A stretch of DNA of 64,000 nt from Nitrosopumilaceae archaeon. Lineage in GTDB: Archaea; Thermoproteota; Nitrososphaeria; Nitrososphaerales; Nitrosopumilaceae. A program made the position numbers and the translations under genes. This document shows, in pieces, positions 52,807-63,143 of this stretch. The notes beneath the pieces are model-generated. The model was given only the letters and a program-made list of their open reading frames with translations. It did not search any database and had not been told where the DNA came from. The stretch spans positions 205,281 through 269,280 of the forward strand of contig DASQHX010000009.1 in the NCBI GenBank assembly GCA_035631875.1. The letters are read 5' to 3'. Numbering within the stretch: position 1 is the first letter of the stretch; the number at the start of each line of letters is the position of its first letter.

Positions 52807-54093
52807 ATGTCTAATCACAGCGGATACAAGGGCAAATCTCTTGAATTTTTAGAAAAACACAATCTTCAGGTAGGTAATATCGTCAGCGTTGAAACAGATT
52901 ATACCTATTCTGGAATTTTGATGCCACGTTATGAGTATAATGATGATAAGCACATAGTTTTGAAGCTTAAGAGTGGATACAACATAGGCTTGGAAATAGA
53001 TAAAATTAAAAAAATTGGAATAGAATCTTCAGTGAGTACAAAAAAAGAAAACACAGTACAGCCGCATGTAGATCCAAAACTACCAAAAATTCTCCTTGTC
53101 TCTACTGGCGGCACAATTGCAAGTAAAATAGATTATAGAACTGGTGGAGTAACTCCTGCATTAACAGCCGCAGAACTTAATGCCACAGTACCAGAACTTT
53201 CAAAAATAGCAAACATAGACACAGAAGTACTTTTTTCAGAATATTCTGAAAATTTACTTCCAGAACACTGGAAAATAATTGCAGAAAAAATTAACACGCA
53301 TGTGAAATCAGAGTACAAAGGAATAATCATAGCTCATGGTACAGATACTATGCAATATACAGCAGCTGCGCTATCATTTTCTTTATCAGGAATTCCAATT
53401 CCAATAGCTCTGGTCGGTTCACAAAGATCTTCTGACAGACCATCCTCTGATGCTGCACTTAATCTAATTTCTGCAGTAAGATTTCTTGTAAAATGTAATA
53501 CTGGTGGCATTTATGTTGTAATGCACAATAACACAAGTGATGATGATGTTGCTTGTCATTGGGGAACAAGAGTACGTAAAAATCATACAAGTAAACGTAA
53601 TGCATTTCAAACAATTGGTGGAGCTCCTGCTTTTATTGTAAAAAAAGATAAAATCGAAAAAAACCCACAGTTTAATGTCATAAAAAAAGACTATGTTCCA
53701 AAAATTAATTTTGATACACGTATTGCTTTAGTAAAATATTATCCGGGACTTGATCCAAAAATACTAGATCACATTATCAGTTCGGGTTACAAAGCAATAA
53801 TTTTTGAGGGAACCGGTCTTGGACATATTGGGAAAGTCATGTATGAATACGTAGGAAAAGCAAAAAAGAAAGGGCTCTTTCTTGGAATGACATCTCAATG
53901 TATAGACGGCATGGTACGAATGACTGTCTATGAAAGCGGCAGAGATCTGCTTAATTTAGGAATTATTCCTCTTGGAAATATGATTCCAGAAACTGCTCTT
54001 GTAAAAGCAATGTGGGCACTTGGTAATTCAAAAACCATAGAGGTTATGGAAAAAGTTATGAAAGAAAATATCGCTATGGAATTTTCAGACTAA
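52807..54093 (+). CDS. gatD: Glu-tRNA(Gln) amidotransferase subunit D
   Basis: 428 residues. Asparaginase-like subunit that frees ammonia from Asn or Gln for GatE, in the archaeal tRNA-dependent Gln-tRNA pathway. N-terminal GatD-specific domain (about 1-85), then STGGTIASK with Thr100 and Thr103, the AHGTDTM motif and HNNTSDDDVACHWGTR. Followed 32 bases later by gatE. Its presence explains a tRNA-Gln and no GlnRS in such cells. Confidence 0.94.
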   Translation: MSNHSGYKGKSLEFLEKHNLQVGNIVSVETDYTYSGILMPRYEYNDDKHIVLKLKSGYNIGLEIDKIKKIGIESSVSTKKENTVQPHVDPKLPKILLVSTGGTIASKIDYRTGGVTPALTAAELNATVPELSKIANIDTEVLFSEYSENLLPEHWKIIAEKINTHVKSEYKGIIIAHGTDTMQYTAAALSFSLSGIPIPIALVGSQRSSDRPSSDAALNLISAVRFLVKCNTGGIYVVMHNNTSDDDVACHWGTRVRKNHTSKRNAFQTIGGAPAFIVKKDKIEKNPQFNVIKKDYVPKINFDTRIALVKYYPGLDPKILDHIISSGYKAIIFEGTGLGHIGKVMYEYVGKAKKKGLFLGMTSQCIDGMVRMTVYESGRDLLNLGIIPLGNMIPETALVKAMWALGNSKTIEVMEKVMKENIAMEFSD

Positions 54094-54125
54094 GCTTTAA
54101 AACAAGTTGAATAGATAAGTCAGAA

Positions 54126-56036
54126 GTGTCTGAACTTCAAATAGACAAAATTGGACTCAAAGTCGGTCTTGAAATACATCAACAGCTTGCAACAGGCAAG
54201 AAATTGTTTTGTAATTGTCCTCCAATAGAATCAGAGGAATATCCAATAAAATTTTTCCGTAAACTCAGACTTGCAAAAAGTGAATTGGGCGAGTTTGATC
54301 CTACTGCAGTTTTTGAACGTAGTAAAAATAAAACCATAGTATATCATGCAAATCCTGCAAGTAGTTGTCTTGTAGAACAGGATGAGGAACCTCCTCATGA
54401 TGTGAATGTCGAAACAAAAGAAATTGCATTGATTATTGCAGCCTCCTTAAAATCAAATATCTTTAATGAAATTCATGTGATGAGAAAGCTTGTGATAGAT
54501 GGTTCTAACACATCAGGTTTTCAAAGAACCATGCTTATTTCACAAGGCGGTTATCTTGAAGTAGACGGAAAAAAAATTGGCGTCCAAAGCATCTGTTTGG
54601 AAGAGGATGCTGCAAAACTTCTGAACGATACCACTGATGTAAGAGAATATAGTTTGGATAGACTTGGTATTCCATTAATAGAGATTGCTTTAGATCCTGT
54701 ATCTGGCAAACCTGAGGAAGTTAGAAAAATTGCACTTAGTTTAGGTCGGCTTTTACGTGCTACAAAAAAAGTTGAACGAGGTCTAGGATCCATACGACAA
54801 GACGTCAATGTCTCCATACAAGGAGGAAATGTGGTTGAAGTAAAGGGAGTACAACAACTTGACCAACTTGAAAAAGTCATAGCATATGAAGCAAAGAGAC
54901 AACATGGCTTGAATATTATAGCAGAAAAATTACGTCAAATAGAAACAGAAAGAATAGCAAAAGAAAGAGATGTAAAAGACGTTTCAGAGATTTTCAAAAA
55001 CTGCAAATCAAAAGTTATACAAAAAGCACTCAAAGAAAGTGCAATAGTAAAGGCAGTTAGGATTAAAAATTTTGCAGGAATGTTTGGTTTTGAACCATAT
55101 GGGGGGATAAGACTTGGAAAACAGCTTGGCGAGCTAGTAAGATTTTTTGGACTTGGAGGTGTATTTCACTCTGATGAGCTTCCAAATTATGGAATAGAAG
55201 AGTTAGAGATTCAACAAGTCAAAAAGACATTAGATTTAGGATTAAAGGATGGATTCTTAATTTTGGCTGGAGAACAACAAAAAATTGATCTTGTAATAGA
55301 ATCAATTATAAAAAGAATAGAGGATGCCAAGAATGGTGTTCCTGCAGAAACGAGAGCGGCAACATCAAATGGTGAAACTGTGTTTTTGAGACCAAGACCT
55401 GGTGCATCAAGAATGTATCCTGAAACTGACATTCCTCCCATAATTGTAGAAAAAATCGAACTGGAAGAAATACAAAAAAAAATACCCAAGTCTTGGGAGG
55501 AAACCATATCAGAATTACAAAAAAAATACCAATTAAATTCACAGCTTACAATGCAGATATTTGATTCAGATTATCTAGTTTTGTTTGAATCTATTTGTAA
55601 AGATAATAGAATTTCTCCAAATTTTGTTGCTTCAGTTCTTTGTGGAACTATTACAAACTTAGAAAGACGTGGATTGGATAGTATGCTATTAAAAAATAAT
55701 GAAATTGAAAATGCTTTTAACTTACTTGCAGATGGCAAAATTGCAAAAGAATCACTTGAAATAATTTTTGAAAGTATAATGTCAGGTAATGCACGAACAG
55801 TTTATGAAGCGATGGAGAAGACATCTATAAACAAAGTAGATTCTTTAGAATTTGAAAAAATATTAGATGAATTGGTAGAGACTAACCTCAAGATGATTGA
55901 GGAACATGGATTAAGAGCAATTGGTCCATTAATGGGAATCGCTATGAAAACTATGCGTGGCAAGATTGATGGCCAAAAAATAAACCAATTATTAGAAGAG
56001 AAAATAAAACGTAAACTTGATTTAACTAATCAATAA
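54126..56036 (+). CDS. gatE: Glu-tRNA(Gln) amidotransferase subunit E
   Basis: 636 residues. Phosphorylates and transamidates Glu on tRNA(Gln). Starts GTG with the typical KVGLEIHQQLATGKKLFC, then a GatB/E kinase core (LPNYGIEELEIQQVK region and TRAATSNGETVFLRPRPGASRMYPETDIPP) and a C-terminal YqeY-like tail-binding domain (ARTVYEAMEKTSI). Zinc ligands CNCPP. Operon with gatD. Confidence 0.95.
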   Translation: MSELQIDKIGLKVGLEIHQQLATGKKLFCNCPPIESEEYPIKFFRKLRLAKSELGEFDPTAVFERSKNKTIVYHANPASSCLVEQDEEPPHDVNVETKEIALIIAASLKSNIFNEIHVMRKLVIDGSNTSGFQRTMLISQGGYLEVDGKKIGVQSICLEEDAAKLLNDTTDVREYSLDRLGIPLIEIALDPVSGKPEEVRKIALSLGRLLRATKKVERGLGSIRQDVNVSIQGGNVVEVKGVQQLDQLEKVIAYEAKRQHGLNIIAEKLRQIETERIAKERDVKDVSEIFKNCKSKVIQKALKESAIVKAVRIKNFAGMFGFEPYGGIRLGKQLGELVRFFGLGGVFHSDELPNYGIEELEIQQVKKTLDLGLKDGFLILAGEQQKIDLVIESIIKRIEDAKNGVPAETRAATSNGETVFLRPRPGASRMYPETDIPPIIVEKIELEEIQKKIPKSWEETISELQKKYQLNSQLTMQIFDSDYLVLFESICKDNRISPNFVASVLCGTITNLERRGLDSMLLKNNEIENAFNLLADGKIAKESLEIIFESIMSGNARTVYEAMEKTSINKVDSLEFEKILDELVETNLKMIEEHGLRAIGPLMGIAMKTMRGKIDGQKINQLLEEKIKRKLDLTNQ

Positions 56037-56046
56037 TTATATTTAA

Positions 56047-56391
56047 CTAAATTGCGTGCATTCCCTTTTGCTTACTACCTATATCTATAGCATCTTCAAT
56101 AGTACTGACAAAAATTTTTCCATCTCCTGGTGAGGCTGTTCCTGCCGCACCAACTATTGTTGTTATCACTTTATCTACAATTGAATCCTCAACTACAATA
56201 ATGATATAGTTTTTTATATTGAAACCTGCAGTGTAGCTTGAAGTACCTCTTTGACCTGCCATTTGAGATCTGTCTCCTTTCCCCCATCCTTTTGCATCAA
56301 GTATTGTAAAACCACCAACACCGATTTTTTTCAGGGATTCAATTACACCATCTATCTTTTGATGAGCTATCACTGCTTCAATCTTTTTCAA
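56047..56391 (-). CDS. PII-family nitrogen regulatory protein
   Basis: Reading from the TTG at 56391 gives 114 residues, close to the usual 112, starting LKKIEAVIAHQKID; the frame can be extended to an ATG at 56439 but that adds a non-family run. Contains the core GFTILDAKGWGKG, a T-loop region (DRSQMAGQRGTSSYTAGFN) and GDGKIFVSTIEDAIDIG. The uridylylation Tyr of the enterobacterial T-loop is not at its usual place. PII proteins sense ATP/ADP and 2-oxoglutarate and bind ammonium transporters or enzymes. No amt gene adjoins it. Confidence 0.82.
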   Translation of the reverse strand: MKKIEAVIAHQKIDGVIESLKKIGVGGFTILDAKGWGKGDRSQMAGQRGTSSYTAGFNIKNYIIIVVEDSIVDKVITTIVGAAGTASPGDGKIFVSTIEDAIDIGSKQKGMHAI

Positions 56392-56461
56392 TAGACAAAC
56401 AACTGTCTGATAGATTATAAATTTATCATACAATTTCATTTTGAAAAATGAATTAGGAATA

Positions 56462-56546
56462 TGCGGGAGGTGGGATTTGAACCCACGAACTCCTAAGAGA
56501 TAAGGTTCTGAGCCTTACGCCGTTGACCAGGCTAGGCAACCCCCGC
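56462..56546 (-). tRNA. tRNA-Leu (CAG)
   Basis: 85 nt on the minus strand. Acceptor GCGGGGG/CTCCCGC, D loop with GGTCAACGG, anticodon stem TAAGG/CCTTA with loop CTCAGAA (anticodon CAG), long variable arm TCTCTTAGGAG as expected for a class II tRNA, T arm GTGGGTTCAAATCCCAC. No encoded CCA and no intron. Confidence 0.93.
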
Positions 56547-56556
56547 AACGAAAAAA

Positions 56557-57108
56557 TTAAGATTCCTGAATAAGTGTCTTTATTGTAGAAATGGCATCTT
56601 TTAGTTTATAGATTCTTTTAGCACGCAAATCATCAAATCCTAGATTCCATGGTTGTGTGTAAAGTATTACTGATTTTCCTCCATCAAGCATGCTTTTTGC
56701 ATTTATTGGTGAATCATCAATAAATATATCATAATCAAGTTTAGTTTTTTCTATTCCTTCTAACACTCCCACATAGTTATTGTAAGCAATACCTTTTGAT
56801 TTTAGCCAGTTTTTGACATGGATATGTGTAGATTCTTCTCTTGCTGTTACAATATCTACTGTACCAAGTTTCGAAAGATCTCTAGTTGCCAAAGAAATTT
56901 CATTTTCTGTTGGTGGAATATCTTCCCAAGATGCCCAACACATTGAAAGTTCTTTGTAAAAATCAAATTTATCTATCTTGAATTTTTTCCAAAAATCCCA
57001 TTCAGAAATTTCTGATTTGCCTATGTTTGTCCTTATTTTATTATTATAAGAAAGCCATGACTGAATCACATCAGCAAGAACCCCATCCACATCAAGACCT
57101 ATTCTCAA
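56557..57108 (-). CDS. HAD-superfamily 5'-nucleotidase-like phosphatase
   Basis: 183 residues. Haloacid-dehalogenase phosphatase: LDVDGVL near the start (catalytic Asp6 and Asp8), VDIVTARE (motif II) and IFIDDSP (motif IV). Resembles the NT5C/YqfW group of 5'(3')-deoxyribonucleotidases and similar small HADs. Substrate is inferred, not proven. 10 bases downstream of tRNA-Leu, 13 bases upstream in coordinates of DnaJ, same strand. Confidence 0.78.
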   Translation of the reverse strand: MRIGLDVDGVLADVIQSWLSYNNKIRTNIGKSEISEWDFWKKFKIDKFDFYKELSMCWASWEDIPPTENEISLATRDLSKLGTVDIVTAREESTHIHVKNWLKSKGIAYNNYVGVLEGIEKTKLDYDIFIDDSPINAKSMLDGGKSVILYTQPWNLGFDDLRAKRIYKLKDAISTIKTLIQES

Positions 57109-57121
57109 TTTTTACACCAGT

Positions 57122-58222
57122 TTAATCAAAAGTATCTCTAAACTCTTCTAGGATCTTTTTTTGATGTTTATCAATCTTGGTTGGTATGTTAACAACAAGT
57201 CTGATGTATTGATCTCCTCTTCCTCTACTATTTTGATGTGGAAGTCCTTTGCCCTTTAGTTTTATTATCGTATTTGGCTGACTACCTGCTTCCACAGATA
57301 TCTTTTCTGTGTCTTCTAGAGTAGGTACCATTATGATTTTGCCAAGTGTGGCATCAATCATTGAAATGTTTTGATCATAAAATATGTCAGTGCCATCTCT
57401 TTTGAATTTCTCATGTGGTTTTACTCGAATTCTGACAATCAGATCTCCATTTACACCGTTTGGTACTGATTCACCTTCACCCCTGATTGTATATTCACCA
57501 GTATCTACTCCTGGTGGGATGTCAAAAGAGAGATGTTTTGTTCCTTTTTGTTTTCCTGTTCCTTTGCATTTGCTACAAGGTCTTTCTATTATCTTACCTT
57601 GACCTCTGCAAGTGTTACATGGGTGAACTGTAACAAACGTCGAAAAGCCGGTACTTCTAGAGGACCTTACTTGACCATGACCATTACAAACTGTACAGGT
57701 TCGCATAGATGTCCCAGGAGTACAGCCAGAGCCTTTACAGTTTTCACAATCGATATCCTTTCGAATGTCAATTTCTTCTCTTTTTCCTTTAAGAACGTCT
57801 TCTAGTGTAATTGAGGTATCATAGACAAGATCTGCTCCTCTTTCTCTACCAAATCCTCCACCACCGAATCCACCAAATCCTCCTCTGCCAAAAAGGGATT
57901 CAAAAATGGAATCAAATCCTCCACCACCGAATCCACCAAATACATCCTCAAAGTTTACGCGCGCCCCACGGAAAATATCTTCGCTGCTGTATCTTCCGTC
58001 AACACCAGCATGACCATGAGTATCGTATAGTTTTCGCTTTTCAGTATCAGATAAAATTGCATATGCCTCTGAAATTTCCTTAAAATGTTCACCAGCGTCA
58101 GGAGACTTGTTTCTATCAGGATGAAATTTTAATGCTAATTTTCTATACTGTGCCTTTATTTCATCTTGAGAAGTATTCTTTTGTACCCCTAAAACTTCGT
58201 AGTAATCTCGCTTGGTGCTCAT
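57122..58222 (-). CDS. dnaJ: Chaperone DnaJ (Hsp40)
   Basis: 366 residues, type A. J domain with His34-Pro35-Asp36, Gly/Phe region (about 85-120), zinc domain of four CxxCxGxG repeats ([32 protein letters not shown]), then substrate-binding beta domain. Stimulates DnaK ATPase. Forms the usual thaumarchaeal dnaK-dnaJ set, in the minus-strand order grpE, dnaK, dnaJ. Confidence 0.96.
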   Translation of the reverse strand: MSTKRDYYEVLGVQKNTSQDEIKAQYRKLALKFHPDRNKSPDAGEHFKEISEAYAILSDTEKRKLYDTHGHAGVDGRYSSEDIFRGARVNFEDVFGGFGGGGFDSIFESLFGRGGFGGFGGGGFGRERGADLVYDTSITLEDVLKGKREEIDIRKDIDCENCKGSGCTPGTSMRTCTVCNGHGQVRSSRSTGFSTFVTVHPCNTCRGQGKIIERPCSKCKGTGKQKGTKHLSFDIPPGVDTGEYTIRGEGESVPNGVNGDLIVRIRVKPHEKFKRDGTDIFYDQNISMIDATLGKIIMVPTLEDTEKISVEAGSQPNTIIKLKGKGLPHQNSRGRGDQYIRLVVNIPTKIDKHQKKILEEFRDTFD

Positions 58223-58259
58223 AAATGAATTTTGATTAATCTCAAGTATAAATCATCAA

Positions 58260-60104
58260 TTATTGAGTGCCAGCAGTATTTTGACCTGCACTTTCATCTC
58301 CAGTTCCTCCTTGAGGTCCTGTTCCAGACTGACCTGGTCCTGGTGGTGGGCTAGTTTTTTTGTAAAGTTCTGTACTGATTTCGTTAACTATCGTTTTTAG
58401 TGTATCAAGTTTTGGTTTAATTTCTGTAGAGCCCTTGTCAAGTACATCTTTTAGATCTTTTATTGCGTTTGTAACTTTGATTCCTTGTTCTTGTGTAACT
58501 TTATCTTTGAGATCTTGGTTGATTAATTTTTCAGTAGCGTAAATAAAATTCTCAGCTTCATTTTTGACTTCAATTTCGTCCTTTTTCTTTTTGTCTTGAT
58601 CTGCGTAAACTTCGGCGTCTTTTTTGAGTTTTTCAATTTCTTCCTTCGAAAGTTTTGTGCTTGCAGTAATTGTTATCGTTGCTTCCTTTTGGGTACCAAG
58701 ATCTTTTGCTGTAACATTGAGTATTCCGTTTGCATCAAGATCAAACTTTACTTCAATTTGTGGAACACCTCTTGGTGCAGGAGGAATTCCGGAAAGGTTA
58801 AAGCTTCCAAGAGAAACATTGTCAGTAGCCATTGGTCTTTCACCTTGCACAATGTGTACTGTTACAGCAGTTTGTTGGTCTGCAGCAGTAGTAAAGACCT
58901 TGCTTTTGGATGTAGGAATAGTAGTATTTCTTTCAATTAATGGTTCACGTAATCCACCTAATACTTCTACTCCAAGAGTAAGTGGGGTAACATCAAGTAG
59001 TACAATGTCACTTGTAACATCTCCTGCAATAATACCTGCTTGTATTCCAGCACCTAATGCTACTGCTTCCATAGGATCAACGCCAGATTCGGGTTCTTTA
59101 CCTAACACAGAGGCAACAAACTTTTTGACTAGTGGAATTCGTGTTGGTCCTCCCACAAGAACAATTTTAGTAATGTCAGAAGGGGAAAGTTTTGCATCTT
59201 CTAAAGCTTTTGTCATGGATGGCTTACATCTTTCTACAATTGGATTGATGAGATCTTCAAGCTTTGAACGGGTAAGTTTCATTTCTAGGTTCTTTGGACC
59301 CGTAGTTTGATCATATGATACAAATGGTAAATTGACATCAGTCTCCATTACAGAAGAAAGTTCAATTTTTGCTCTTTCGGCAGCTTCCCTTACTCTAACC
59401 ATTGCAGCATTATCCTTTGAGAGATCGATTCCAGTGTTTTTTCTAAAAGCATCAACGATGTAATCTATTATTATTTTATCCATATCTGTGCCTCCAAGTT
59501 GTGTATCACCAGAGGTACTCATCACTTCAAAAACTCCACCACCCATTTCCATAATGGTTACATCAAGTGTTCCACCACCCAAATCAAACACCAAAATTTT
59601 CATGTCTTGCTTTGCTTTATCCAAACCAAATGCAAGTGATGCAGCTGTTGGCTCGTTGATAATTCTAACAACTTCAAGTCCGGCTATTTGACCAGCATCC
59701 TTCGTTGCTTGTCTTTGATTATCATCAAAATATGCAGGAACTGTGATTACTGCTTTTTCAATTTTTTCGCCAACAAATGCTTCTGCATCTCTTTTAATTT
59801 TCTGCAAAATAAATGCAGAAATTTGTTGTGGTTTGTATTCCTTGTCATTTATTTTGAAAATATAGTCACTTCCCATCTTTCGTTTTGCAGCTACAATTGT
59901 GCCTTCTGGATTTGTTACAGCCTGTCTTCTAGCAGGTTCTCCTACAAGAAGCTGACCATCTTTTGTAAAGGCAACAACAGATGGAAATGCTTTACCACCT
60001 ACGGTTGTTCCCTCAGCTGCTGGAATGAGTGTTGGTTTACCTCCCATCATTACTGCCGCAGCAGAGTTACTTGTTCCTAAATCTATTCCTATAATTTTTG
60101 CCAT
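58260..60104 (-). CDS. dnaK: Chaperone DnaK (Hsp70)
   Basis: 614 residues. ATPase domain begins [15 protein letters not shown], has [15 protein letters not shown] and [13 protein letters not shown], then the substrate domain ([15 protein letters not shown]) and a disordered Gly/Pro/Gln tail ([18 protein letters not shown]). Only part of the Archaea has DnaK; it is thought to have come from bacteria. 21 bases after grpE. Confidence 0.97.
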   Translation of the reverse strand: MAKIIGIDLGTSNSAAAVMMGGKPTLIPAAEGTTVGGKAFPSVVAFTKDGQLLVGEPARRQAVTNPEGTIVAAKRKMGSDYIFKINDKEYKPQQISAFILQKIKRDAEAFVGEKIEKAVITVPAYFDDNQRQATKDAGQIAGLEVVRIINEPTAASLAFGLDKAKQDMKILVFDLGGGTLDVTIMEMGGGVFEVMSTSGDTQLGGTDMDKIIIDYIVDAFRKNTGIDLSKDNAAMVRVREAAERAKIELSSVMETDVNLPFVSYDQTTGPKNLEMKLTRSKLEDLINPIVERCKPSMTKALEDAKLSPSDITKIVLVGGPTRIPLVKKFVASVLGKEPESGVDPMEAVALGAGIQAGIIAGDVTSDIVLLDVTPLTLGVEVLGGLREPLIERNTTIPTSKSKVFTTAADQQTAVTVHIVQGERPMATDNVSLGSFNLSGIPPAPRGVPQIEVKFDLDANGILNVTAKDLGTQKEATITITASTKLSKEEIEKLKKDAEVYADQDKKKKDEIEVKNEAENFIYATEKLINQDLKDKVTQEQGIKVTNAIKDLKDVLDKGSTEIKPKLDTLKTIVNEISTELYKKTSPPPGPGQSGTGPQGGTGDESAGQNTAGTQ

Positions 60105-60125
60105 ATTATTATCACAATTCTATTA

Positions 60126-60662
60126 TCATGTTTTTTTTGATATTTCTACTAAACTAGGTCTAATAACTCTGTTTTGTAAAATATATCCCTTGCGAATTTC
60201 TGCAGTAATTGTATTGTCATCAAGCGATGGATCTTTTTTTACAGATATTGCCTCATGTAATTGAGGATCGAAAATTTCTCCAACTGCTTCAATAGGAGTT
60301 ATACCATTTTCTGACAAAAATGAGTCCATGTTTTTTAAAATAGCTGACAGTCCATCAGTGTTTATTTTTTGCTTGGCAAGTGCATCTTTTGCTCTGACAA
60401 AATCATCATATATTGATAGAAATTTTAACATCATTGAATCTAATGCAAAATTTACTTTACTTTGAACGTCAAATTCTGTTCTTTTTTTCAGGTTTTCGAA
60501 ATCAGCCAGAAGATACTGTAGTTTTTTCTCATAAGATGCTGCTTTTTCCTGCTCTTGTTTGAGTTGTATTTTTAACTCGTCAATAATTTTTTCTTGTGAT
60601 GTATCGTCACCAGACATACCATCAGTTTCTACTTCAATTTTTTCATCATTTTCTTCAGACAA
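60126..60662 (-). CDS. grpE: Nucleotide exchange factor GrpE
   Basis: 178 residues. Long N-terminal coiled coil (KIIDELKIQLKQEQEKAASY onward), then the GrpE core LADFENLKKRTEFD and C-terminal beta domain with AVGEIFDPQLHEAISV and GYILQNRVIRPSLVEI. Releases ADP from DnaK. First gene of the chaperone operon. Confidence 0.93.
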   Translation of the reverse strand: MSEENDEKIEVETDGMSGDDTSQEKIIDELKIQLKQEQEKAASYEKKLQYLLADFENLKKRTEFDVQSKVNFALDSMMLKFLSIYDDFVRAKDALAKQKINTDGLSAILKNMDSFLSENGITPIEAVGEIFDPQLHEAISVKKDPSLDDNTITAEIRKGYILQNRVIRPSLVEISKKT

Positions 60663-60698
60663 ACTAAATCCATTAAAATTCGTCTAATTTTACTCTTA

Positions 60699-61856
60699 TT
60701 ACAGGATCTCACACAATGGATTTGTTTTTATAATTATGATATCAGAGTCTTTATTGTTCTTACTAATTTTCTCATAATCCGATTTTGAACATGCTACAAC
60801 AATTGTTGTTTTATCACTATGAAATAAATCAAAGGTAGGACCTTGATGAATTTCAACGTCCCCGATATAATCACGTAACTTGGTAACAAGTGAATTTAAC
60901 ATATCTACTTTATCGCCACGCATTTCATAGGAATCAAGCGTCCAAAGTATAGTGACTCGAGTTCTGCTGGCTTTGAGTTCATTTTTTTTAAGTGTAGAAC
61001 GAATTTCGTCTATGAGTCTCTTAACATAACCTTCAATCCCCTTTATGCTTCCGTTAACTAGATACATCATGGTACCTGCTCCTTCAATTGAGGTTCCAAG
61101 TGATCTCAAATCATAAAGTCCATTTGTCATATCATCCAAAAAGAGATCTTTGAATTCAGTGAACATGAGATCTGCTCTTGTTGTTGGTTCCTGAGCAAAT
61201 TTACATACTTCAAGTATACTTGACAGACCAGAAAACTGAGAAAGAATCTTTATTGCATGAAAAAGCTCTGATGAAGAAATCGCTACAAACTTTTTTTCTT
61301 TTTTATCAATAGCAAGCAACTTTGCAAGTTTGTCATCGACTTTACCATTAAAAGAACCAATGATTTCAGGAGTTTGGTTTTTTGCGCCAAGAGGATAATA
61401 AAAATATGAGATACCTTTCCCCATCTCAAGACCTGTTACATGTTCTAAAAGTGAGATGGTTTCATTGTTACCTCCAATTCCTGTAGGAAGGTTATAAATG
61501 ACAGAACCTCCTTTCTTCATTGCACTAGTAGCATCTTTGAATTTAGAATGAATCTCCATTTTTGTTTCTTGCCCGGTTTTTCTGATCCTTGGTGCAAAAA
61601 AGAGGTATTCTGAGTGAGAAATTGCAACATCGATTGGTTCTACTCCAAGTAATGGTTCATCTTCTTTTAAGGAAGTGACATCAGGATAGGTCTTTGCAAT
61701 CTCCGATTTTAGAGAAATAGCCATATGAGCAGATTCATCTACAATAAAGACGTCTGCGCCTTTTATTGCCATTTGACACGCAATGGAATAACCCTCAGTA
61801 CTAAGACCATAAACAACAACTTTTGTAGCTACCAAATCATTGGAGCTAGGAGACAA
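60699..61856 (-). CDS. Conserved-looking protein with Rossmann-like N-terminus
   Basis: 385 residues. Opens with a dinucleotide-fold strand-turn-helix (KVVVYGLSTEGYSIACQMAI, then VFIVDES), reminiscent of nucleotide-sugar dehydrogenase N-domains, and continues with helical regions (IKILSQFSGLSSILEVCKFA). No known active-site Cys or complete family match. 36 bases upstream of grpE on the same strand, so it may be co-transcribed with the chaperones; why is unclear. Confidence 0.6.
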   Translation of the reverse strand: MSPSSNDLVATKVVVYGLSTEGYSIACQMAIKGADVFIVDESAHMAISLKSEIAKTYPDVTSLKEDEPLLGVEPIDVAISHSEYLFFAPRIRKTGQETKMEIHSKFKDATSAMKKGGSVIYNLPTGIGGNNETISLLEHVTGLEMGKGISYFYYPLGAKNQTPEIIGSFNGKVDDKLAKLLAIDKKEKKFVAISSSELFHAIKILSQFSGLSSILEVCKFAQEPTTRADLMFTEFKDLFLDDMTNGLYDLRSLGTSIEGAGTMMYLVNGSIKGIEGYVKRLIDEIRSTLKKNELKASRTRVTILWTLDSYEMRGDKVDMLNSLVTKLRDYIGDVEIHQGPTFDLFHSDKTTIVVACSKSDYEKISKNNKDSDIIIIKTNPLCEIL

Positions 61857-61900
61857 GGCTAAGAAAAACTTTTTCCATGCTGAAATTCTATCAAAAATGT

Positions 61901-62938
61901 TTGAAAATCTGGTTTGATATACTTACTCCGAAACAACTTTTGTTTTTTGAGCCTATGATCGAAAAATTACGTAAAAATAATCAGATTTTATGTACTTCTA
62001 GGAACTACTATGAGGTTGTAGAGCTTGCCAAAGTTAGAAATGTAAAGCTTGTACTAGTTGGAAAGCACGGTGGATCGAACAAATCTGGAAAATTAAAGGC
62101 CAGTCTTGAACGAACACTACATTTATCACAAATAGTAGGAAAATTTTCTCCAGACCTAACTATTAGCTTCTGTTCACCAGAAGCGGCAAGGATCTCTTTT
62201 GGGGCAGGTATCAAACACATTGCCTTTTCTGATTCACCCCATGCAGAAGCAGTTATGAGACTTTCTGTACCATTTGTACAAAAACTTCTAATTCCATGGA
62301 TAATTCCAAAAAAGGAATTCACCAAATACGGAATTGCAAAAAAAGACATCATACATTATAGATCTATAGATGCTGCATTAATAGTAAAACAGAAATCAAA
62401 AAATTATTCAAAGAATGACTTTCATCTCAAGGACAAAAAGACTATTCTTGTAAGAGTTGAAGAGTCCCAAGCTGCGTACATTAAGAATAGAAAAAATTCT
62501 AGTACAAATATTATAAATGAAATTGTAAAAGAATTCTCAAATTGTAATGTAGTTGTCTTAGGCAGATATTTACCACACATAAATCAGCTTAAAAAAGAAT
62601 TTGGGAACAAAATTATAGTAATAGATAAAGTAGTAGATGGTAAAGCGCTTCTTAGATTTACTGATATTTTCATAGGTTCTGGAGGCACGATGACTGCTGA
62701 AGCTGTATTAATGGGAATTCCAACAATTTCTTATGATGCTGTTCCTAACCATATAGAAAAATATCTTGTGAGAATTGGTCTAGTAAGAAGACAAAAAAAT
62801 CCAAAAATAATTATAAAATTAGTTAAGAAAATTTTAACATCTGACAATCGAAATCTTAGAAAAAAAGCAAAAACAATATTAAATTCAATGGAAGATCCTA
62901 TTTCGAAACTTCTTACTGCAATTAGAACCGTTCAATAA
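61901..62938 (+). CDS. DUF354-family glycosyltransferase-like protein
   Basis: 345 residues from a TTG at 61901 that gives LKIWFDILTPKQLLFFEPM, the family's N-terminus (an ATG 24 bases earlier adds a non-family leader). GT-B-like fold of the DUF354 archaeal family: SPEAARISFGAGIKHIAFSD, the middle GKHGGSNKSG and late GSGGTMTAEAVLMGIPTI. These proteins resemble MurG/UDP-GlcNAc epimerase-type enzymes, so a nucleotide-sugar role is inferred. Divergent from the gene at 61856. Confidence 0.75.
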   Translation: MKIWFDILTPKQLLFFEPMIEKLRKNNQILCTSRNYYEVVELAKVRNVKLVLVGKHGGSNKSGKLKASLERTLHLSQIVGKFSPDLTISFCSPEAARISFGAGIKHIAFSDSPHAEAVMRLSVPFVQKLLIPWIIPKKEFTKYGIAKKDIIHYRSIDAALIVKQKSKNYSKNDFHLKDKKTILVRVEESQAAYIKNRKNSSTNIINEIVKEFSNCNVVVLGRYLPHINQLKKEFGNKIIVIDKVVDGKALLRFTDIFIGSGGTMTAEAVLMGIPTISYDAVPNHIEKYLVRIGLVRRQKNPKIIIKLVKKILTSDNRNLRKKAKTILNSMEDPISKLLTAIRTVQ

Positions 62939-63034
62939 CATTCAAGTACAAGCAACCTTCAGAAAATCATTCTAAACTCAAACAATGTACTGAATAACAT
63001 ATAAGGGAACTTAATGGAAGATTCAACGCCTGGA

Positions 63035-63124
63035 AGCCCGGTAGAGGAGAAATCCACCGAGTGTAGCGGTCAAGCATAGGGGCCTTTGGAGCCCTTGACC
63101 CCAGTTCGAATCTGGGCCGGGCTA
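63035..63124 (+). tRNA. tRNA-Gln (UUG) with a 17-nt insertion before the D arm
   Basis: Acceptor AGCCCGG / CCGGGCT, D stem GTGT/GCAT, anticodon stem GGGGC/GCCCT with loop CTTTGGA (anticodon TTG), T arm CCCAG/CTGGG, and discriminator A at 63124 form a normal tRNA-Gln only if about 17 bases (63044-63060, GAGGAGAAATCCACCGA) are removed between position 9 and 10. The insert folds GGA-GAAA-TCC, closed by CGGT/ACCG with the acceptor end. Read as a non-canonical intron; precise splice points unsettled. Poly-T follows. Confidence 0.82.
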
Positions 63125-63143
63125 TTTTTTATTTTCAAAATTA

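Noticed and set aside
58624..59310. Long plus-strand frame of 228 codons opposite dnaK
   Set aside because: It is the antisense of a well-conserved gene, with a Ser-rich composition typical of such shadows.
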